A stretch of DNA of 61,277 nt from Cyanobacteria bacterium K_Offshore_surface_m2_239 (GCA_016882305.1 VGQX01000002.1:1-61277); one strand, 5' to 3'; numbered from the stretch's first letter, positions 8,802-18,327 are shown. Numbers and translations are program-made. The notes: a model not told the origin generated them from the letters alone.

Positions 8802-9227
8802 GTGACGGACAGCCCCACCTCCGAGTCCCCCAAACCGCAGGCCGCCGCGGCCAAGCCGAAGACGCCGCCGCTGGAGGCGATGCCGTTCGCCGACTTCATC
8901 CCCCAACACCTCATGCCGGCCCTGGCCAAGGAATGCCAGGCCTATGGCGGCCCGGCCCCGGCGCTGGACTTCGGGACGGGCCCCATGCCGGTCACGGGGC
9001 TCGAATGCTGGATGGTGAAAGGAGTGTTGCCCGGCGATCGACGCTTCTGGCTCTGTTTCACCGACGCGGAGCTGGAGTCGGCAAAGATGATCGCCCTCGC
9101 CGAGGCCGGTGCCCAACCGAGCCTGTTGGAGTCGTTTCTGATCGATGAAAAGAAAATGACCCTGCCGTTGTTGGTCTCTCGTCTCGTGCAACGGCTGAAC
9201 GGCCAGAAGTGGCTGGGCCCGAATTGA
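8802..9227 (+). CDS. DUF2996 family protein
   Basis: A 141-residue soluble protein matching the cyanobacterial DUF2996 family. Residues 1-22 are a low-complexity Pro/Ala/Lys leader; the conserved core begins with EAMPFADFIPQHLMPAL and includes GLECWMVKGVLPGDRRFWLCF and a C-terminal LPLLVSRLVQRLNGQKWLG. Function unknown. The start is a GTG at 8802. It sits 71 bases upstream of acsF and on the same strand; in this lineage it may be a photosynthesis-associated factor, but that is inference from neighbours only. Confidence 0.8.
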   Translation: MTDSPTSESPKPQAAAAKPKTPPLEAMPFADFIPQHLMPALAKECQAYGGPAPALDFGTGPMPVTGLECWMVKGVLPGDRRFWLCFTDAELESAKMIALAEAGAQPSLLESFLIDEKKMTLPLLVSRLVQRLNGQKWLGPN

Positions 9228-9298
9228 ACGAGCTGTTCACAGAGAAGCCGCACAGGCGGCGTGGCCTATACGATGCATGAACTGACCGCTTGCGCGCG

Positions 9299-10411
9299 AT
9301 GGTTCCCCCTGTGTCCGCCCCCACCGCCGTTGGCTCCCCAGCGGCTTCCCCTCAGGCCATCGGCACGCCTGAGGCTCCCGCCTTCAAGGAGCCGGTAAAG
9401 GACACGATCCTCACCCCCCGCTTCTACACCACGGATTTCGACGCCATGGCGGCGATGGATCTGCGGCCCAATGAAGAGGAACTGGAAGCCATCTGTGAGG
9501 AATTCCGAAAGGATTACAATCGTCACCATTTCGTGCGCGACCACGCTTTCGATGGCGCCGCCGAGACGATGGATCTCGAGACGCGTCGGGTGTTTGTGGA
9601 ATTTTTGGAGCAGAGCTGCACCTCGGAGTTTTCCGGTTTCCTGCTCTACAAAGAACTCAGCCGTCGCATCAAGCAGAAAAATCCGCTCCTAGCGGAATGT
9701 TTCGCGCACATGGCACGGGACGAGGCGCGTCATGCCGGCTTCCTGAACAAATCGATGGCGGATTTCGGCCTGCAACTCGACCTGGGATTCCTCACGGCCC
9801 ACAAGGCTTACACCAAATTCAGCCCTGAACACATTTTTTACGCGACATACCTCTCTGAGAAAATCGGTTACTGGCGCTACATCACCATCTATCGCCATCT
9901 GGAGAAGCATCCGGAAAGCAAGATTTTCCCGATCTTCAATTTCTTTGAAAATTGGTGTCAGGATGAAAATCGTCACGGCGATTTCTTCGACGCCTTGATG
10001 AAAGCCGTTCCCAGCACGGTCACCGGATGGAGATCGCGTCTGTGGTGCCGTTTCTTCCTGTTGGCGGTCTTCGCGACGATGTATGTCCGCGACGTGGCTC
10101 GCAAGGAGTTCTACGAAGCCCTCGGCCTCGATGCCCGCACCTACGACCAGCTGGTGATCCGCAAGACGAACGAAACCTCTGCGCGCGTTTTCCCTGTGGT
10201 GTTGGATGTGGAGTCACCCGCCTTCTGGAATGGACTGGAGACGATGGTGCGCAACAACGAAGCCCTCTCCGCCGTGGACGCCAGCGGCGGCCCCGCCCCC
10301 CTGCGCACGCTGCGCAAATTGCCCCACTGGATCGGCAATGGCGTCCAGATGCTTCGCCTCTTCCTGCGCCCCGCCATCTCCAGCGATCGGTTCCAACCCG
10401 CAGTTCGCTGA
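9299..10411 (+). CDS. acsF: Mg-protoporphyrin IX monomethyl ester (oxidative) cyclase
   Basis: AcsF is the diiron oxygenase that forms the isocyclic ring E of chlorophyll, converting Mg-protoporphyrin IX monomethyl ester to divinyl protochlorophyllide using O2. Diiron ligands are visible in [21 protein letters not shown] and [11 protein letters not shown]. The conserved block around [18 protein letters not shown] and the [14 protein letters not shown] segment are typical. With the ATG at 9299 the protein has 370 residues, the expected size; a TTG three codons upstream is also open. The N-terminal 35 residues are Pro/Ala-rich. It is a thylakoid-associated enzyme. Confidence 0.95.
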   Translation: MVPPVSAPTAVGSPAASPQAIGTPEAPAFKEPVKDTILTPRFYTTDFDAMAAMDLRPNEEELEAICEEFRKDYNRHHFVRDHAFDGAAETMDLETRRVFVEFLEQSCTSEFSGFLLYKELSRRIKQKNPLLAECFAHMARDEARHAGFLNKSMADFGLQLDLGFLTAHKAYTKFSPEHIFYATYLSEKIGYWRYITIYRHLEKHPESKIFPIFNFFENWCQDENRHGDFFDALMKAVPSTVTGWRSRLWCRFFLLAVFATMYVRDVARKEFYEALGLDARTYDQLVIRKTNETSARVFPVVLDVESPAFWNGLETMVRNNEALSAVDASGGPAPLRTLRKLPHWIGNGVQMLRLFLRPAISSDRFQPAVR

Positions 10412-10448
10412 TCCCACCCCGTCCACCCCCTCCCCGCGCACACCGCCT

Positions 10449-11912
10449 TTGGTCGCTTCCACCTCCTCCCCGCCCCCTCAGGGCCTTCAAGCCACCCACC
10501 GCTGGCCGGGTGATTTTCAGGATCCCGCCTGGCGCAGCCATCTTGAGCCGCTGCTCGCCGCTGGCCGAGCCGCTGGCGCCGACCTGGTCGAGGTGTTCCT
10601 CGAACGCAGCGACCACTTGGGGGCCCTGGCCGAGCAGGACGTCATCACCAACGTGTCCCCCTCGTTCGGCATGGGTGCGGGGCTCCGGGTGTTCCGCGGC
10701 CGCCACGATGGCTTCGTTTCCACCAACGACCTCAGCGCCTCGGGGCTGCTGTCCGCCCTGGAGCAGGCTCTCGGCATGTTGGGGCTGCAACGCCTGAGCC
10801 ACGGCAGAGATGGCTTCCAGGGGCTGCCGCCCCTGCGGGATCATGGTGCCGGCAAGGACGACTGGCTGCTCGACTCCCCTTCCCTCAAAGACGCCACCGA
10901 CCGCCTGCTGGAGGGCACCGCAGCCTTGGCGCGCCACGGCTCCCATCTGCAATCCAGGCGGGGCAGTTACGCCCGCGATTGGCAGGAGGTGTTGGTCTGC
11001 GCCAGCGATGGCACCTTCGCTCGCGACATCCGCCTCCATCAATCCCTCGGCCTGAGCGTGTTGGCGGCGGATGGCGACCATCGGGCCAGCCTGGGCCGCC
11101 GCTATGGCAGCCAGGGCCACCCCGATGATCTGCGGGAATGGACGCCCGACGCCACAGCGGTCGATCTCTGCGGCAGTGCCGCCACCATGCTCTACGCCGA
11201 CTATGTCGAAGCGGGGCAATATCCCGTGGTTCTGGCCAACCGTTTCGGTGGTGTGATCTTTCATGAGGCCTGCGGCCACCTTCTGGAAACCACGCAGGTG
11301 GAACGGGGGACGACCCCCTTCGCGGAGCGCGTCGGACAACCGATCGCTCACGAAGCGGTGACCGCCATCGACGAGGGGTTGCGGGACCGCGCCTTCGGCA
11401 GCCTCTCCATGGATGACGAAGGCATGGAGCCCCAGCGCACCGTGCTGATCGAGAACGGAATTCTGCGTCGTTTCCTCAGTGATCGCGCTGGGGAAACACG
11501 CACCAACCACCCGCGCACGGGCAGCGGCCGGCGCCAGAGCTATGCCTTCGCCGCCGCCAGTCGCATGCGCAACACCTACATCGCCCCCGGTCCCCATTCT
11601 CCGGAGGAGCTGATCGCTTCCGTCGACCGCGGCCTCTACTGCAAGGCCATGGGCGGTGGCAGCGTCGGCCCGACCGGCCAATTCAATTTCGCCGTCGAAG
11701 AGGCCTATCTGATCGAGCAGGGCCAGATCGGCCGTCCGGTGAAAGGAGCCACCCTGATCGGTGAGGCACGGGAGGTTCTGCCGCGGATCTCCATGTGCGC
11801 CAACGACATGGAGCTGGCGGCCGGCTTCTGCGGATCTGTCAGCGGCAGCATTTTCGTCACCGTGGGACAGCCCCACATCCGTGTCGATTCCATCACGGTG
11901 GGCGGACGATGA
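10449..11912 (+). CDS. tldD: TldD metalloprotease
   Basis: TldD is the catalytic subunit of the TldD/TldE zinc protease that trims modified peptides. The zinc motif HEACGHLLE (HExxxH) lies in GGVIFHEACGH, followed by the conserved SMDDEGMEPQRTVLIENG and the C-terminal GxSGxSSG-like CGSVSGSIFVTVGQP. The start chosen is a TTG at 10449, giving 487 residues; the open frame continues upstream into acsF, but that part is out-of-frame acsF sequence. Its stop overlaps the tldE start by four bases, so the two subunits are co-translated. Confidence 0.92.
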   Translation: MVASTSSPPPQGLQATHRWPGDFQDPAWRSHLEPLLAAGRAAGADLVEVFLERSDHLGALAEQDVITNVSPSFGMGAGLRVFRGRHDGFVSTNDLSASGLLSALEQALGMLGLQRLSHGRDGFQGLPPLRDHGAGKDDWLLDSPSLKDATDRLLEGTAALARHGSHLQSRRGSYARDWQEVLVCASDGTFARDIRLHQSLGLSVLAADGDHRASLGRRYGSQGHPDDLREWTPDATAVDLCGSAATMLYADYVEAGQYPVVLANRFGGVIFHEACGHLLETTQVERGTTPFAERVGQPIAHEAVTAIDEGLRDRAFGSLSMDDEGMEPQRTVLIENGILRRFLSDRAGETRTNHPRTGSGRRQSYAFAAASRMRNTYIAPGPHSPEELIASVDRGLYCKAMGGGSVGPTGQFNFAVEEAYLIEQGQIGRPVKGATLIGEAREVLPRISMCANDMELAAGFCGSVSGSIFVTVGQPHIRVDSITVGGR

Positions 11913-13303
11913 CAGCGGACACCCCAGCGATCTTGGATGGAGAACGCCTGCGGGCGCAGCTCGAACCCTTGGCGCGCCGTGTCGGCGTTCGTCAATGGGA
12001 TCTGGGGGCCTCCTGCAGCACGGACCTCTCCGTGCAGGTGGATCGGGGGGAGCCCAAGCAGATGAAAGGCGCGGAACGACGGGCGATCACCGTGAGGGTT
12101 TGGAACGAGGAGGGCCTGGTGGGGATCACCAGCACCTCGGATCTGTCGGAGGAGGGGCTGGCCCGTGCCCTGGAGGGTGCGAATCAGGCCAGTGCCTTCG
12201 GCAATCCCGAGGACATTCCGGCCTTCTCCCCCTTGGCCAAGCACCCCCTCCAGGGAGAGGAGCAGCCGCTCTGCGACTCCACCTCCATCCTCGACCTGCT
12301 GGGCCGCTTGAAGGACGCGGAACGGGATCTGCTCTCCCGTCACGCCGCCATCACCACCGTGCCTTACAACGGCCTGGCCCAGCGCGGCAGCGAACGGCTC
12401 TATCTCAACAGCGACGGAGCCCTGCGCCACCAGCGGAGCACGACCGCCTCCCTCTACCTCTACGCCCGCGCCGAGGAAGCGGGCCGCAAACCCCGCAGCA
12501 GCGGTGCCGTGCGGCTGGCCCATGGGGTGGCGGGGCTGGATGTGGAGGGCTGCGTCGCCGAAGCGGCGGAACGCACCATCTCCCATCTCGCCTACGCGCC
12601 GATCACGACAGGCCGCTACATCTGCGTGTTTTCGCCGGAGGCCTTCCTGGATCTGATCGGAGCCTTCAGCAGCCTTTTCAACGCCCGTGCCGTGTTGGAT
12701 GGCGTCAGCCTGAGCCGGCGCGAAAGCCTCGGCGAAGCCATCGCCGTTCCCTTCCTTACGATCACCGACAACGCTTTGAACCCCGCCAACATCGGCGCCG
12801 CCCTCTTCGATGGCGAGGGAACCCCCACGGCGCCCCTGACCCTGGTGGACGGCGGCGTGTTGCGCCATTTCCTCCACTCCGAAGCCACAGCCCGCGCCTT
12901 TGGCGTGGCCCCAACCGGCCACGCGGGACTGGGGGCCAAGGTGTCGGTCTCCCCGGACTGGTTTGAGATCGGGCCCACCCCCGGCCAACCCGCCGGAGAG
13001 GAGGGATTGGACCGGTTGGCCAGCGGCGGGCGGCAAAGCGGAGACGGTCCCTTGGTGGTGATTGATTCCCTTTCCGCGCTGCATGCCGGCGTCAAAGCCA
13101 GTCAAGGCTCCTTCTCCCTGCCTTTTGACGGGTGGTTGGTCGCGGGGGGAGAGAGCCGTTCCATCGAAGCGGCCACGGTGGCGGGCGACATCCGCACGCT
13201 CTTGAACCAACTGGTGGGCTTCGAGGGTCCGGCGAAGGCCACCCCCTCCGGGCTCTGCCCTTGGGTGTGGGTGGAGGGGTTGACCATCACCGGCGACGCC
13301 TGA
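11909..13303 (+). CDS. pmbA: TldE/PmbA protease subunit
   Basis: A 464-residue non-catalytic partner of TldD. It has the PmbA/TldE fold signatures (VQVDRGEPKQMKGAERRAI-type start, CVAEAAERTISHLAYAPITTGRY in the middle, and NIGAALFDGEGTPTAPLTLVDGG late) but no HExxxH, as expected for TldE. The final GWLVAGGESRSIEAATVAGD block is typical. Its ATG at 11909 overlaps the tldD stop. In other bacteria this heterodimer matures ribosomal peptides and cofactor precursors; the substrate here is unknown. Confidence 0.9.
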   Translation: MTADTPAILDGERLRAQLEPLARRVGVRQWDLGASCSTDLSVQVDRGEPKQMKGAERRAITVRVWNEEGLVGITSTSDLSEEGLARALEGANQASAFGNPEDIPAFSPLAKHPLQGEEQPLCDSTSILDLLGRLKDAERDLLSRHAAITTVPYNGLAQRGSERLYLNSDGALRHQRSTTASLYLYARAEEAGRKPRSSGAVRLAHGVAGLDVEGCVAEAAERTISHLAYAPITTGRYICVFSPEAFLDLIGAFSSLFNARAVLDGVSLSRRESLGEAIAVPFLTITDNALNPANIGAALFDGEGTPTAPLTLVDGGVLRHFLHSEATARAFGVAPTGHAGLGAKVSVSPDWFEIGPTPGQPAGEEGLDRLASGGRQSGDGPLVVIDSLSALHAGVKASQGSFSLPFDGWLVAGGESRSIEAATVAGDIRTLLNQLVGFEGPAKATPSGLCPWVWVEGLTITGDA

Positions 13304-13318
13304 ACCCCCCGCCCGCCG

Positions 13319-14401
13319 ATGCGCATCCTCTTTTGGGGCACCCCCGCCTACGCCATTCCCAGCCTGGAGGCCCTTGTGGAGGCCGGCCACGCGGTGGTGG
13401 GGGTGGTGAGCCAGCCCGACCGACGTCGCGGCAGGGGAGCGGCATTGAGCCCATCGCCGGTGAAGGAGTGGGCGCAACGACGGCTGGCCTGCCCGGTGTT
13501 CACCCCGGAACGCCTGCGGCGCGACCTCCCCTTGCAGGCGGAGCTCGCCTCCCTGGAGGCGGATGTCTCGGTGGTGGTGGCGTATGGCCAGATCCTGCCC
13601 ACGGCGGTTCTGGAACAGCCCCCCCTGGGAAGTTGGAACGGCCACGGGTCGTTGCTTCCCCGCTGGCGAGGGGCCGCACCGATTCAGTGGGCTCTCCTCT
13701 CGGGAGATCCCGTCACGGGGGTGGGCATCATGGCCATGGAAGAAGGATTGGACACCGGCCCTGTGCTGCTGGAGGAACGCCTGGCCATCGGCCTCCTGGA
13801 GAACGCGCATCAACTGGCCACCCGCATGGCTCAGCTCACCGCCCGACTCCTGGTGGACGCCCTGCCCCGGATCGACGCCGCAGGTCCAGGCCCCCGGGAG
13901 GAGCGTTGGGCGCGGCTGGGACTCCAGCCCCAGGCCGAGGACGGCATCACCCTGGCCCGCCTGCTCACCCGTGACGATGCCCTTCTCCGCTGGGACCTCC
14001 CGGCTCTGCGGGTGCACCGCCAGGTGATGGGGCTCTATCCCGGGGCTTACACCCACTGTGGGGGGCGTCGGCTGAAGGTCTTGGCCACCGAACCTCTGGA
14101 GACTGGCGAGGAGGTGGGGCCGCGCCAAGCGACCGCGGGCGAGGTGTTGGCCCTGCGGCAGGGCGTCGGGCTCGTGGTGGCCACGGGAGAGGGGGCCTTG
14201 CTGGTGCGTGAGGCCCAGCTGGAAGGCAAGCGGCCCGCCTCGGGCCAGACCCTGCTGGCGCAACTGGGGGCGCGGCCGGGGGACCGCTTGTCCAACGCGA
14301 CGACGGGGGAGCCGGCAGACGCGCTGAGAACTGGACAGGAGGAAGGCGAGGCGGAAAAACAACAAAGTGTGTTGTCAGCACGCACTGACAAGGCAACCTG
14401 A
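13319..14401 (+). CDS. fmt: Methionyl-tRNA formyltransferase
   Basis: Fmt formylates initiator Met-tRNA using 10-formyl-tetrahydrofolate. The catalytic triad is visible: Asn and His in SWNGHGSLLPRWRGAAPIQ (the usual NxHxSLLP loop) and Asp in GLDTGP. The N-terminal RILFWGTPAYA and SQPDRRRGRG are standard; the C-terminal OB-like domain begins near residue 210. At 360 residues it is slightly longer than the family average because of an acidic, Gln/Glu-rich tail after residue 335. It follows tldE by 15 bases. An initiator tRNA gene is elsewhere in the window (32116-32192). Confidence 0.93.
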   Translation: MRILFWGTPAYAIPSLEALVEAGHAVVGVVSQPDRRRGRGAALSPSPVKEWAQRRLACPVFTPERLRRDLPLQAELASLEADVSVVVAYGQILPTAVLEQPPLGSWNGHGSLLPRWRGAAPIQWALLSGDPVTGVGIMAMEEGLDTGPVLLEERLAIGLLENAHQLATRMAQLTARLLVDALPRIDAAGPGPREERWARLGLQPQAEDGITLARLLTRDDALLRWDLPALRVHRQVMGLYPGAYTHCGGRRLKVLATEPLETGEEVGPRQATAGEVLALRQGVGLVVATGEGALLVREAQLEGKRPASGQTLLAQLGARPGDRLSNATTGEPADALRTGQEEGEAEKQQSVLSARTDKAT

Positions 14402-14444
14402 GATGGATTGGGCTAACCATGAATGAAGACCCCGACGTTCAGCC

Positions 14445-14624
14445 ATGGGCCACCACCTCTGCCTGGTTCAGGCCACAGATTGCGGCTGCCTGATCTACCG
14501 AGAGACCACAGGCTGCTATGTGGTGACACACCAAAATCTTCCCAAGACCTCCATTCGCGTGGCCACCTTGCCCGGGGCCTACGCCATGTGTGAAGGGTGG
14601 CACAGACGCTCCTCCCACTCCTGA
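14445..14624 (+). CDS. Small Cys-containing hypothetical protein (59 aa)
   Basis: An open frame of 59 residues starting MGHHLCLVQATDCGCLIYRE, with five Cys and a stretch TSIRVATLPGAYAMCEGWHRR. I do not recognise it. It starts 43 bases after fmt and is co-directional. Support is limited to an intact frame with a mixed, protein-like composition in a region where other frames are broken. It could be noise. Confidence 0.35.
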   Translation: MGHHLCLVQATDCGCLIYRETTGCYVVTHQNLPKTSIRVATLPGAYAMCEGWHRRSSHS

Positions 14625-14669
14625 CGACGACTGACAGAGGAGAGAGCAAGCCGGGCAACAAAAGCGAGA

Positions 14670-14706
14670 AAAACAAAAAATGCAGGCCCTGAAGCCAGGG
14701 CCTGCA
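14670..14706 (-). terminator. Intrinsic terminator for the minus-strand gene at 14757-14951
   Basis: A perfect 11-base-pair stem (14681-14691 with 14696-14706, loop of four) is followed, on the minus strand, by a T-rich tail (the plus strand reads AAAAACAAAAAA just before the stem). This is a textbook intrinsic terminator for transcription coming from 14951 toward lower coordinates. Confidence 0.85.
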
Positions 14707-14756
14707 CAGTCCTGAGGAAGGGGCGGATGGTGAGCAAACCGCAGGGCGCAGACGCG

Positions 14757-14951
14757 TCAAGTGGTCGTGGCGCCTAAGGGTTGGCGTCGATGGAGCTCGT
14801 GCAAGCCTTCGAGCTGATTGTGCACCGACACCAGCTGGTCACGAATATGAACCGTATTGTCAATCCTGGAGAGGTCGTTGAGCATCGACTCAATCTGTGC
14901 CTTGCAGGTGATCAGGATGCGGCACTGAGGGGATCCTGGTTCGTAGGGCAT
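14757..14951 (-). CDS. Small helical hypothetical protein (64 aa)
   Basis: A 64-residue protein with no family I recognise. The N-terminus PYEPGSPQCRILITCKAQ contains two Cys, and the middle (IESMLNDLSRIDNTVHIRDQ and on through residue 55) has a heptad-like spacing of Leu, Ile and Val that suggests an amphipathic helix or short coiled coil. It is a single-gene unit: no gene is adjacent upstream on its strand except tpiA 98 bases away, and a strong intrinsic terminator follows 50 bases after the stop. That terminator supports real transcription. A small RNA with a chance open frame is the alternative. Confidence 0.55.
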   Translation of the reverse strand: MPYEPGSPQCRILITCKAQIESMLNDLSRIDNTVHIRDQLVSVHNQLEGLHELHRRQPLGATTT

Positions 14952-15049
14952 GGTGGGAGGTCAGCTTGTTCAAGCACCACCCACTGCACTTCATCTTTTC
15001 CCGGCAATCTGTCGCAACCGCAGCGGTTTTTCCAAGGCAAGCGCTGGCC

Positions 15050-15790
15050 TCAGGCCGTCACCGGTACCTGATAGCCGGCAATCCGCGCAAAACCCACCGG
15101 ATCCAGGGAGGCGCCCCCAACCAACACGCCGTCGATGTCCGGCTGGGCCATCAACTCGTCGATGGTGGAGGCGTTCACGGAGCCGCCGTATTGAACGATC
15201 ACATCGGGATGTCCGACCCAACCGCGGATCAGGCCGCAGATCCGGTCCGCTTCCACCGCGGCGCAAGTCTTGCCGGTGCCGATCGCCCAAATGGGCTCGT
15301 AAGCCACGATCAGGCGCAGCGGATCGATTCCCTCCAGCCCCTGCTCCACCTGGCGATGAATCACCCGCTCCGTTTCCCGCGCCTCGCGCTGATCCAGGCT
15401 TTCTCCCACACAGAGGATGGGAATCAGGCCATGGGCCTGGGCGGAGCGGGCTCTCAGGTTGATCTGCTCATCCGTTTCGCTGTAATACTTTCGCGGCTCG
15501 CTGTGGCCAACGATGGCGTGGGTGACGCCATGTTCCAGCAACATCGGGGCGGAAATCATGCCGGTGTAGGCGCCTTTTTCCTCCCAGTGGACGTTTTGGG
15601 CGGCCAGGGCCACCCGCGAACCCCGCAGTTCCTCATGGAGGGTGGAGATCGCCGTGAAGGGGGGCGCCAGCACCACCTCACGATCTTCGGGCAGGCTGGC
15701 GACCAGGGGCAGAAAGGCACTGGCGAAGGCACGCGCTTCCGCACAAGTCATGTGCATCTTCCAGTTGCCAGCGATCACAGCCTTGCGCAC
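15050..15790 (-). CDS. tpiA: Triosephosphate isomerase
   Basis: TpiA interconverts dihydroxyacetone phosphate and glyceraldehyde 3-phosphate in glycolysis and the Calvin cycle. Catalytic residues are visible: AGNWKMH (Asn/Lys, residues 8-14), [13 protein letters not shown] (His), [13 protein letters not shown] (general-base Glu and loop 6), and the phosphate-binding YGGSVNA and [10 protein letters not shown]. The GTG at 15790 gives 246 residues, the standard length; the frame is open farther upstream but the additional 63 residues are not TIM-like. The 243 bases upstream to the S4 gene hold no gene that I can see. Confidence 0.95.
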   Translation of the reverse strand: MRKAVIAGNWKMHMTCAEARAFASAFLPLVASLPEDREVVLAPPFTAISTLHEELRGSRVALAAQNVHWEEKGAYTGMISAPMLLEHGVTHAIVGHSEPRKYYSETDEQINLRARSAQAHGLIPILCVGESLDQREARETERVIHRQVEQGLEGIDPLRLIVAYEPIWAIGTGKTCAAVEADRICGLIRGWVGHPDVIVQYGGSVNASTIDELMAQPDIDGVLVGGASLDPVGFARIAGYQVPVTA

Positions 15791-16033
15791 CAGCGGCAGC
15801 TCCCCGCGAAACGCTTGCCACGCTAAGCCTCCACCGTCCCACCGTCCCCTCAGCGCCGGCGCGTCCCCCAGCCCGCCCCTCCTTGGGGTTTGCTGACGCG
15901 ACAAGGAGTTCGCTGACGCGCCGGGGGGCTGGGTGACGGGTGAGTTGCCTTGACGGTTCGCGGCCACCTCCCTTTCCACTCCAATGAACCGCAGGGTCTG
16001 TCGAGCGGGAGCGGCTGAGCGGGAGCGGCGGGA

Positions 16034-16252
16034 TCAGCGCTCCAAGGCGGGCACCACCCAGTCCCGTCCCGCCAGCCGCACCCGATCGCCGGGGTGGAGC
16101 TGACGGCCACGGCGGGTCTCGATGGCGCCGTTCACCGACACGTCACCGCGCTGAATGAGGATCTTTGCTTCCCCTCCGGTGCCCACCAGCCCCTGGAGCT
16201 TCAGGAAGCGGGCGAGCTGGATGGTGGCTGTGGCGTTCGTGCGTTCCCCCAT
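16034..16252 (-). CDS. Small S4-domain RNA-binding protein
   Basis: A 72-residue protein consisting of a single S4 domain: IQLARFLKLQGLVGTGGEAKILIQ (helix-turn RNA-binding surface), then GDVSVNG and a basic RRGRQLHPGDRVRLAG strand. This is the YlmH/RqcP/YaaA-like class of mini S4 proteins; homologs bind rRNA or tRNA on stalled ribosomes, but the role here is unknown. ATG at 16252 fits the domain start. Only 17 bases separate it from the divergent ABC transporter gene. Confidence 0.85.
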   Translation of the reverse strand: MGERTNATATIQLARFLKLQGLVGTGGEAKILIQRGDVSVNGAIETRRGRQLHPGDRVRLAGRDWVVPALER

Positions 16253-16269
16253 CCGCGTAGTGTGCCCCA

Positions 16270-18009
16270 ATGCGCGCCTCCTCGCTGGCCGGCTTTCGCA
16301 GACTCTGGCCCCTGCTGAAGCCCCACCGCCGGCGACTTCTTGCCGGCGGCCTCTGCGCCCTCGTGGCCGTGGCCTCGTTCCCCCTGCTCGCCCTGCTGGC
16401 CGGACGTTTGCTCCCCGCCATCGGCGCCGGAGATTTCCGCACGGTGTTGCGCAGCGTCGGCCTGGCACTCGGCCTGTTCTTTCTTCAAAAGCTGGCCCAA
16501 TTCGGTCAGGACGTGCTCCTCGCCGGGCCCGCGCTCCAGGTGAGCCAGGACTTGCGCCGTCAACTGTTCGGCCGCTTGCAGCAGCTGGATTTTTCGGCCT
16601 TGGAAACCCTCTCCACCGGCGATCTCACCTACCGCCTCACCGGGGATGCGGACCGGGTCGGCGAGGTGATCTACAAGACCCTGCACGACAGCATCCCTTG
16701 CGTCCTGCAACTCGTGGCGGTGTTGGGGCTGATGGTCTGGATCGATTGGCCCCTGGCCTTGGCGACGATCCTGCTCGCCCCCCTGGTGGCCCTGCTGGTG
16801 AGCGCCTTCGGCGCCCGGGTGATGGCGGCCGCTGAGCGCAGCCAGACCAAAGTCAGCGAGGTGGCCTCCCTTTTGGGCGAAGCGATCACGGGCCTGCCCC
16901 TGGTGCGCGCCTTCGCGGCGGAACCCTGGTTGCAACGCCGGTTCGACGCGGAGGTGGATCTTCACCGCCGCGCCCGTTACGAGACGCTTCGGCTCCAGGC
17001 CCTGCAGCATCCCGTGGTGGGTTTCATCGAAGCGGCCGGCATTCTGGCCGTGCTCCTGATCGGCGCGGCTCGGATTCAATCCGGGGGGCTCAGTGGCCAG
17101 GGATTCGCCAGCTTCATCACGGCTCTGTTGATGATGATCGATCCGATCTCGCACCTCACCACCAACTACAACGAATTGCAGCAGGGCCAGGCCTCCCTCA
17201 ACCGTCTCCGCGCGATCGAGCGCGAACCGGTGGAGCCCCCCGATCCACCCCATCCCCAGCCGCTGAACAGCGTGCGCGGGGACCTGCGGCTGGAGGGGGT
17301 GAGCTTCGGCTACAACCCCGCCCAACCCGTGTTGCGCGAGATCGACCTGTGGGTGCGCCCGGGAGAGGTGGTGGCTCTGGTAGGCCCCTCCGGCGCGGGA
17401 AAGAGCACCCTTTTTTCCCTCCTCCTGCGGTTCAACACAGCACAGAAGGGGCGCGTGCTTCTGGATGGACAGGACCTGGCCGACCTGCGGGCGCGGGAGC
17501 TGCGCCAGGCCGTGGCCCTGGTTCCCCAGCAGAGCAGTGTGTTTTCCGGCACGGTGGCCGAGGCGATCTCCTTCGGACGCCCGGCCTCCCTGGAGTCCAT
17601 CCAGGCGGCGGCCCGGCTGGCGAATGCCGCCGGCTTCATCGAAGCGTTGCCCGAGAGCTACAACAGCCGGGTGGAGGAGCGGGGCGCCAACTTTTCCGGG
17701 GGACAACTGCAGCGGTTGGCCATCGCCCGGGCCGTGCTGGGCAATCCCGCCGTGCTCCTCCTCGATGAAGCCACCAGTGCCCTGGATGCGGAGGCGGAGG
17801 AGGCGGTGCAACAGGGCCTCAAGCAAGCGATGCGGGGGCGCACCGTGGTGGTGATTGCCCATCGGCTGTCCACCGTGCAAGGCGCGGATCGCATTCTGGT
17901 GTTGGAAGCGGGGCGCATCGTGGAACAAGGGAGCCATGGAACGCTGATGGGCCGCGGCGGGCGATATCGCGACCTCTGTCAGCGGCAACTGATTCACATG
18001 GACCCCTGA
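16270..18009 (+). CDS. ABC exporter, fused permease and ATPase (MsbA/multidrug type)
   Basis: A 579-residue half-transporter of the type-IV ABC exporter class. The transmembrane domain (about residues 20-310) has six hydrophobic helices and the coupling segments typical of MsbA-like proteins (STGDLTYRLTGDADRVGE). The nucleotide-binding domain has Walker A GPSGAGKST near 375, signature FSGGQLQR near 474, Walker B VLLLDEATSALD near 494 and the switch His in IAHRLS. It probably acts as a homodimer exporting lipid or a hydrophobic compound; the substrate is unknown. It is divergent from the S4 gene with a 17-base gap, so their promoters must overlap coding sequence. Confidence 0.93.
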   Translation: MRASSLAGFRRLWPLLKPHRRRLLAGGLCALVAVASFPLLALLAGRLLPAIGAGDFRTVLRSVGLALGLFFLQKLAQFGQDVLLAGPALQVSQDLRRQLFGRLQQLDFSALETLSTGDLTYRLTGDADRVGEVIYKTLHDSIPCVLQLVAVLGLMVWIDWPLALATILLAPLVALLVSAFGARVMAAAERSQTKVSEVASLLGEAITGLPLVRAFAAEPWLQRRFDAEVDLHRRARYETLRLQALQHPVVGFIEAAGILAVLLIGAARIQSGGLSGQGFASFITALLMMIDPISHLTTNYNELQQGQASLNRLRAIEREPVEPPDPPHPQPLNSVRGDLRLEGVSFGYNPAQPVLREIDLWVRPGEVVALVGPSGAGKSTLFSLLLRFNTAQKGRVLLDGQDLADLRARELRQAVALVPQQSSVFSGTVAEAISFGRPASLESIQAAARLANAAGFIEALPESYNSRVEERGANFSGGQLQRLAIARAVLGNPAVLLLDEATSALDAEAEEAVQQGLKQAMRGRTVVVIAHRLSTVQGADRILVLEAGRIVEQGSHGTLMGRGGRYRDLCQRQLIHMDP

Positions 18010-18049
18010 GACCGAGCGGTAGGGTGTCGGAGGTTTTTCTTCCCGCCCC

Positions 18050-18289
18050 GTGCAGACTCCTGCCCCCCAGGCCCAGCAGCCCCCCGTGCTCACGTTTGAG
18101 GGCAAGCGCTATGACCTCAACAGCCTTCCAGATGAAGTGAAGGAGCTGGTGCGGGGCATGCAGGTGGCCGATGCCCAACTGCGGTTCCATGAGGACACAC
18201 TGAAGGTGTTGGCCGTAGGACGCCAGTCCATGGCCCTGCAACTGAACGAACGCCTGAAAACCATCACCCCGCTGCCGGATCCGGCCTGA
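18050..18289 (+). CDS. DUF6447-like small protein
   Basis: A 79-residue protein starting at a GTG. After a Gln/Pro leader (1-11) it has LTFEGKRYDLNSLPDEVKELV, followed by a helical region with QVADAQLRFHEDTLKVL, the pattern of DUF6447 proteins often seen in picocyanobacteria and their phages. Function unknown. It follows the ABC exporter by 40 bases on the same strand and may be co-transcribed. Confidence 0.7.
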   Translation: MQTPAPQAQQPPVLTFEGKRYDLNSLPDEVKELVRGMQVADAQLRFHEDTLKVLAVGRQSMALQLNERLKTITPLPDPA

Positions 18290-18327
18290 GTGGCCTCAAG
18301 CCCGATCCGGTTCCCGGCTCCAAAGGC

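Noticed and set aside
11705-14365. Minus-strand open frame of 886 codons
   Set aside because: Antisense to tldE and fmt, both with clear motifs.
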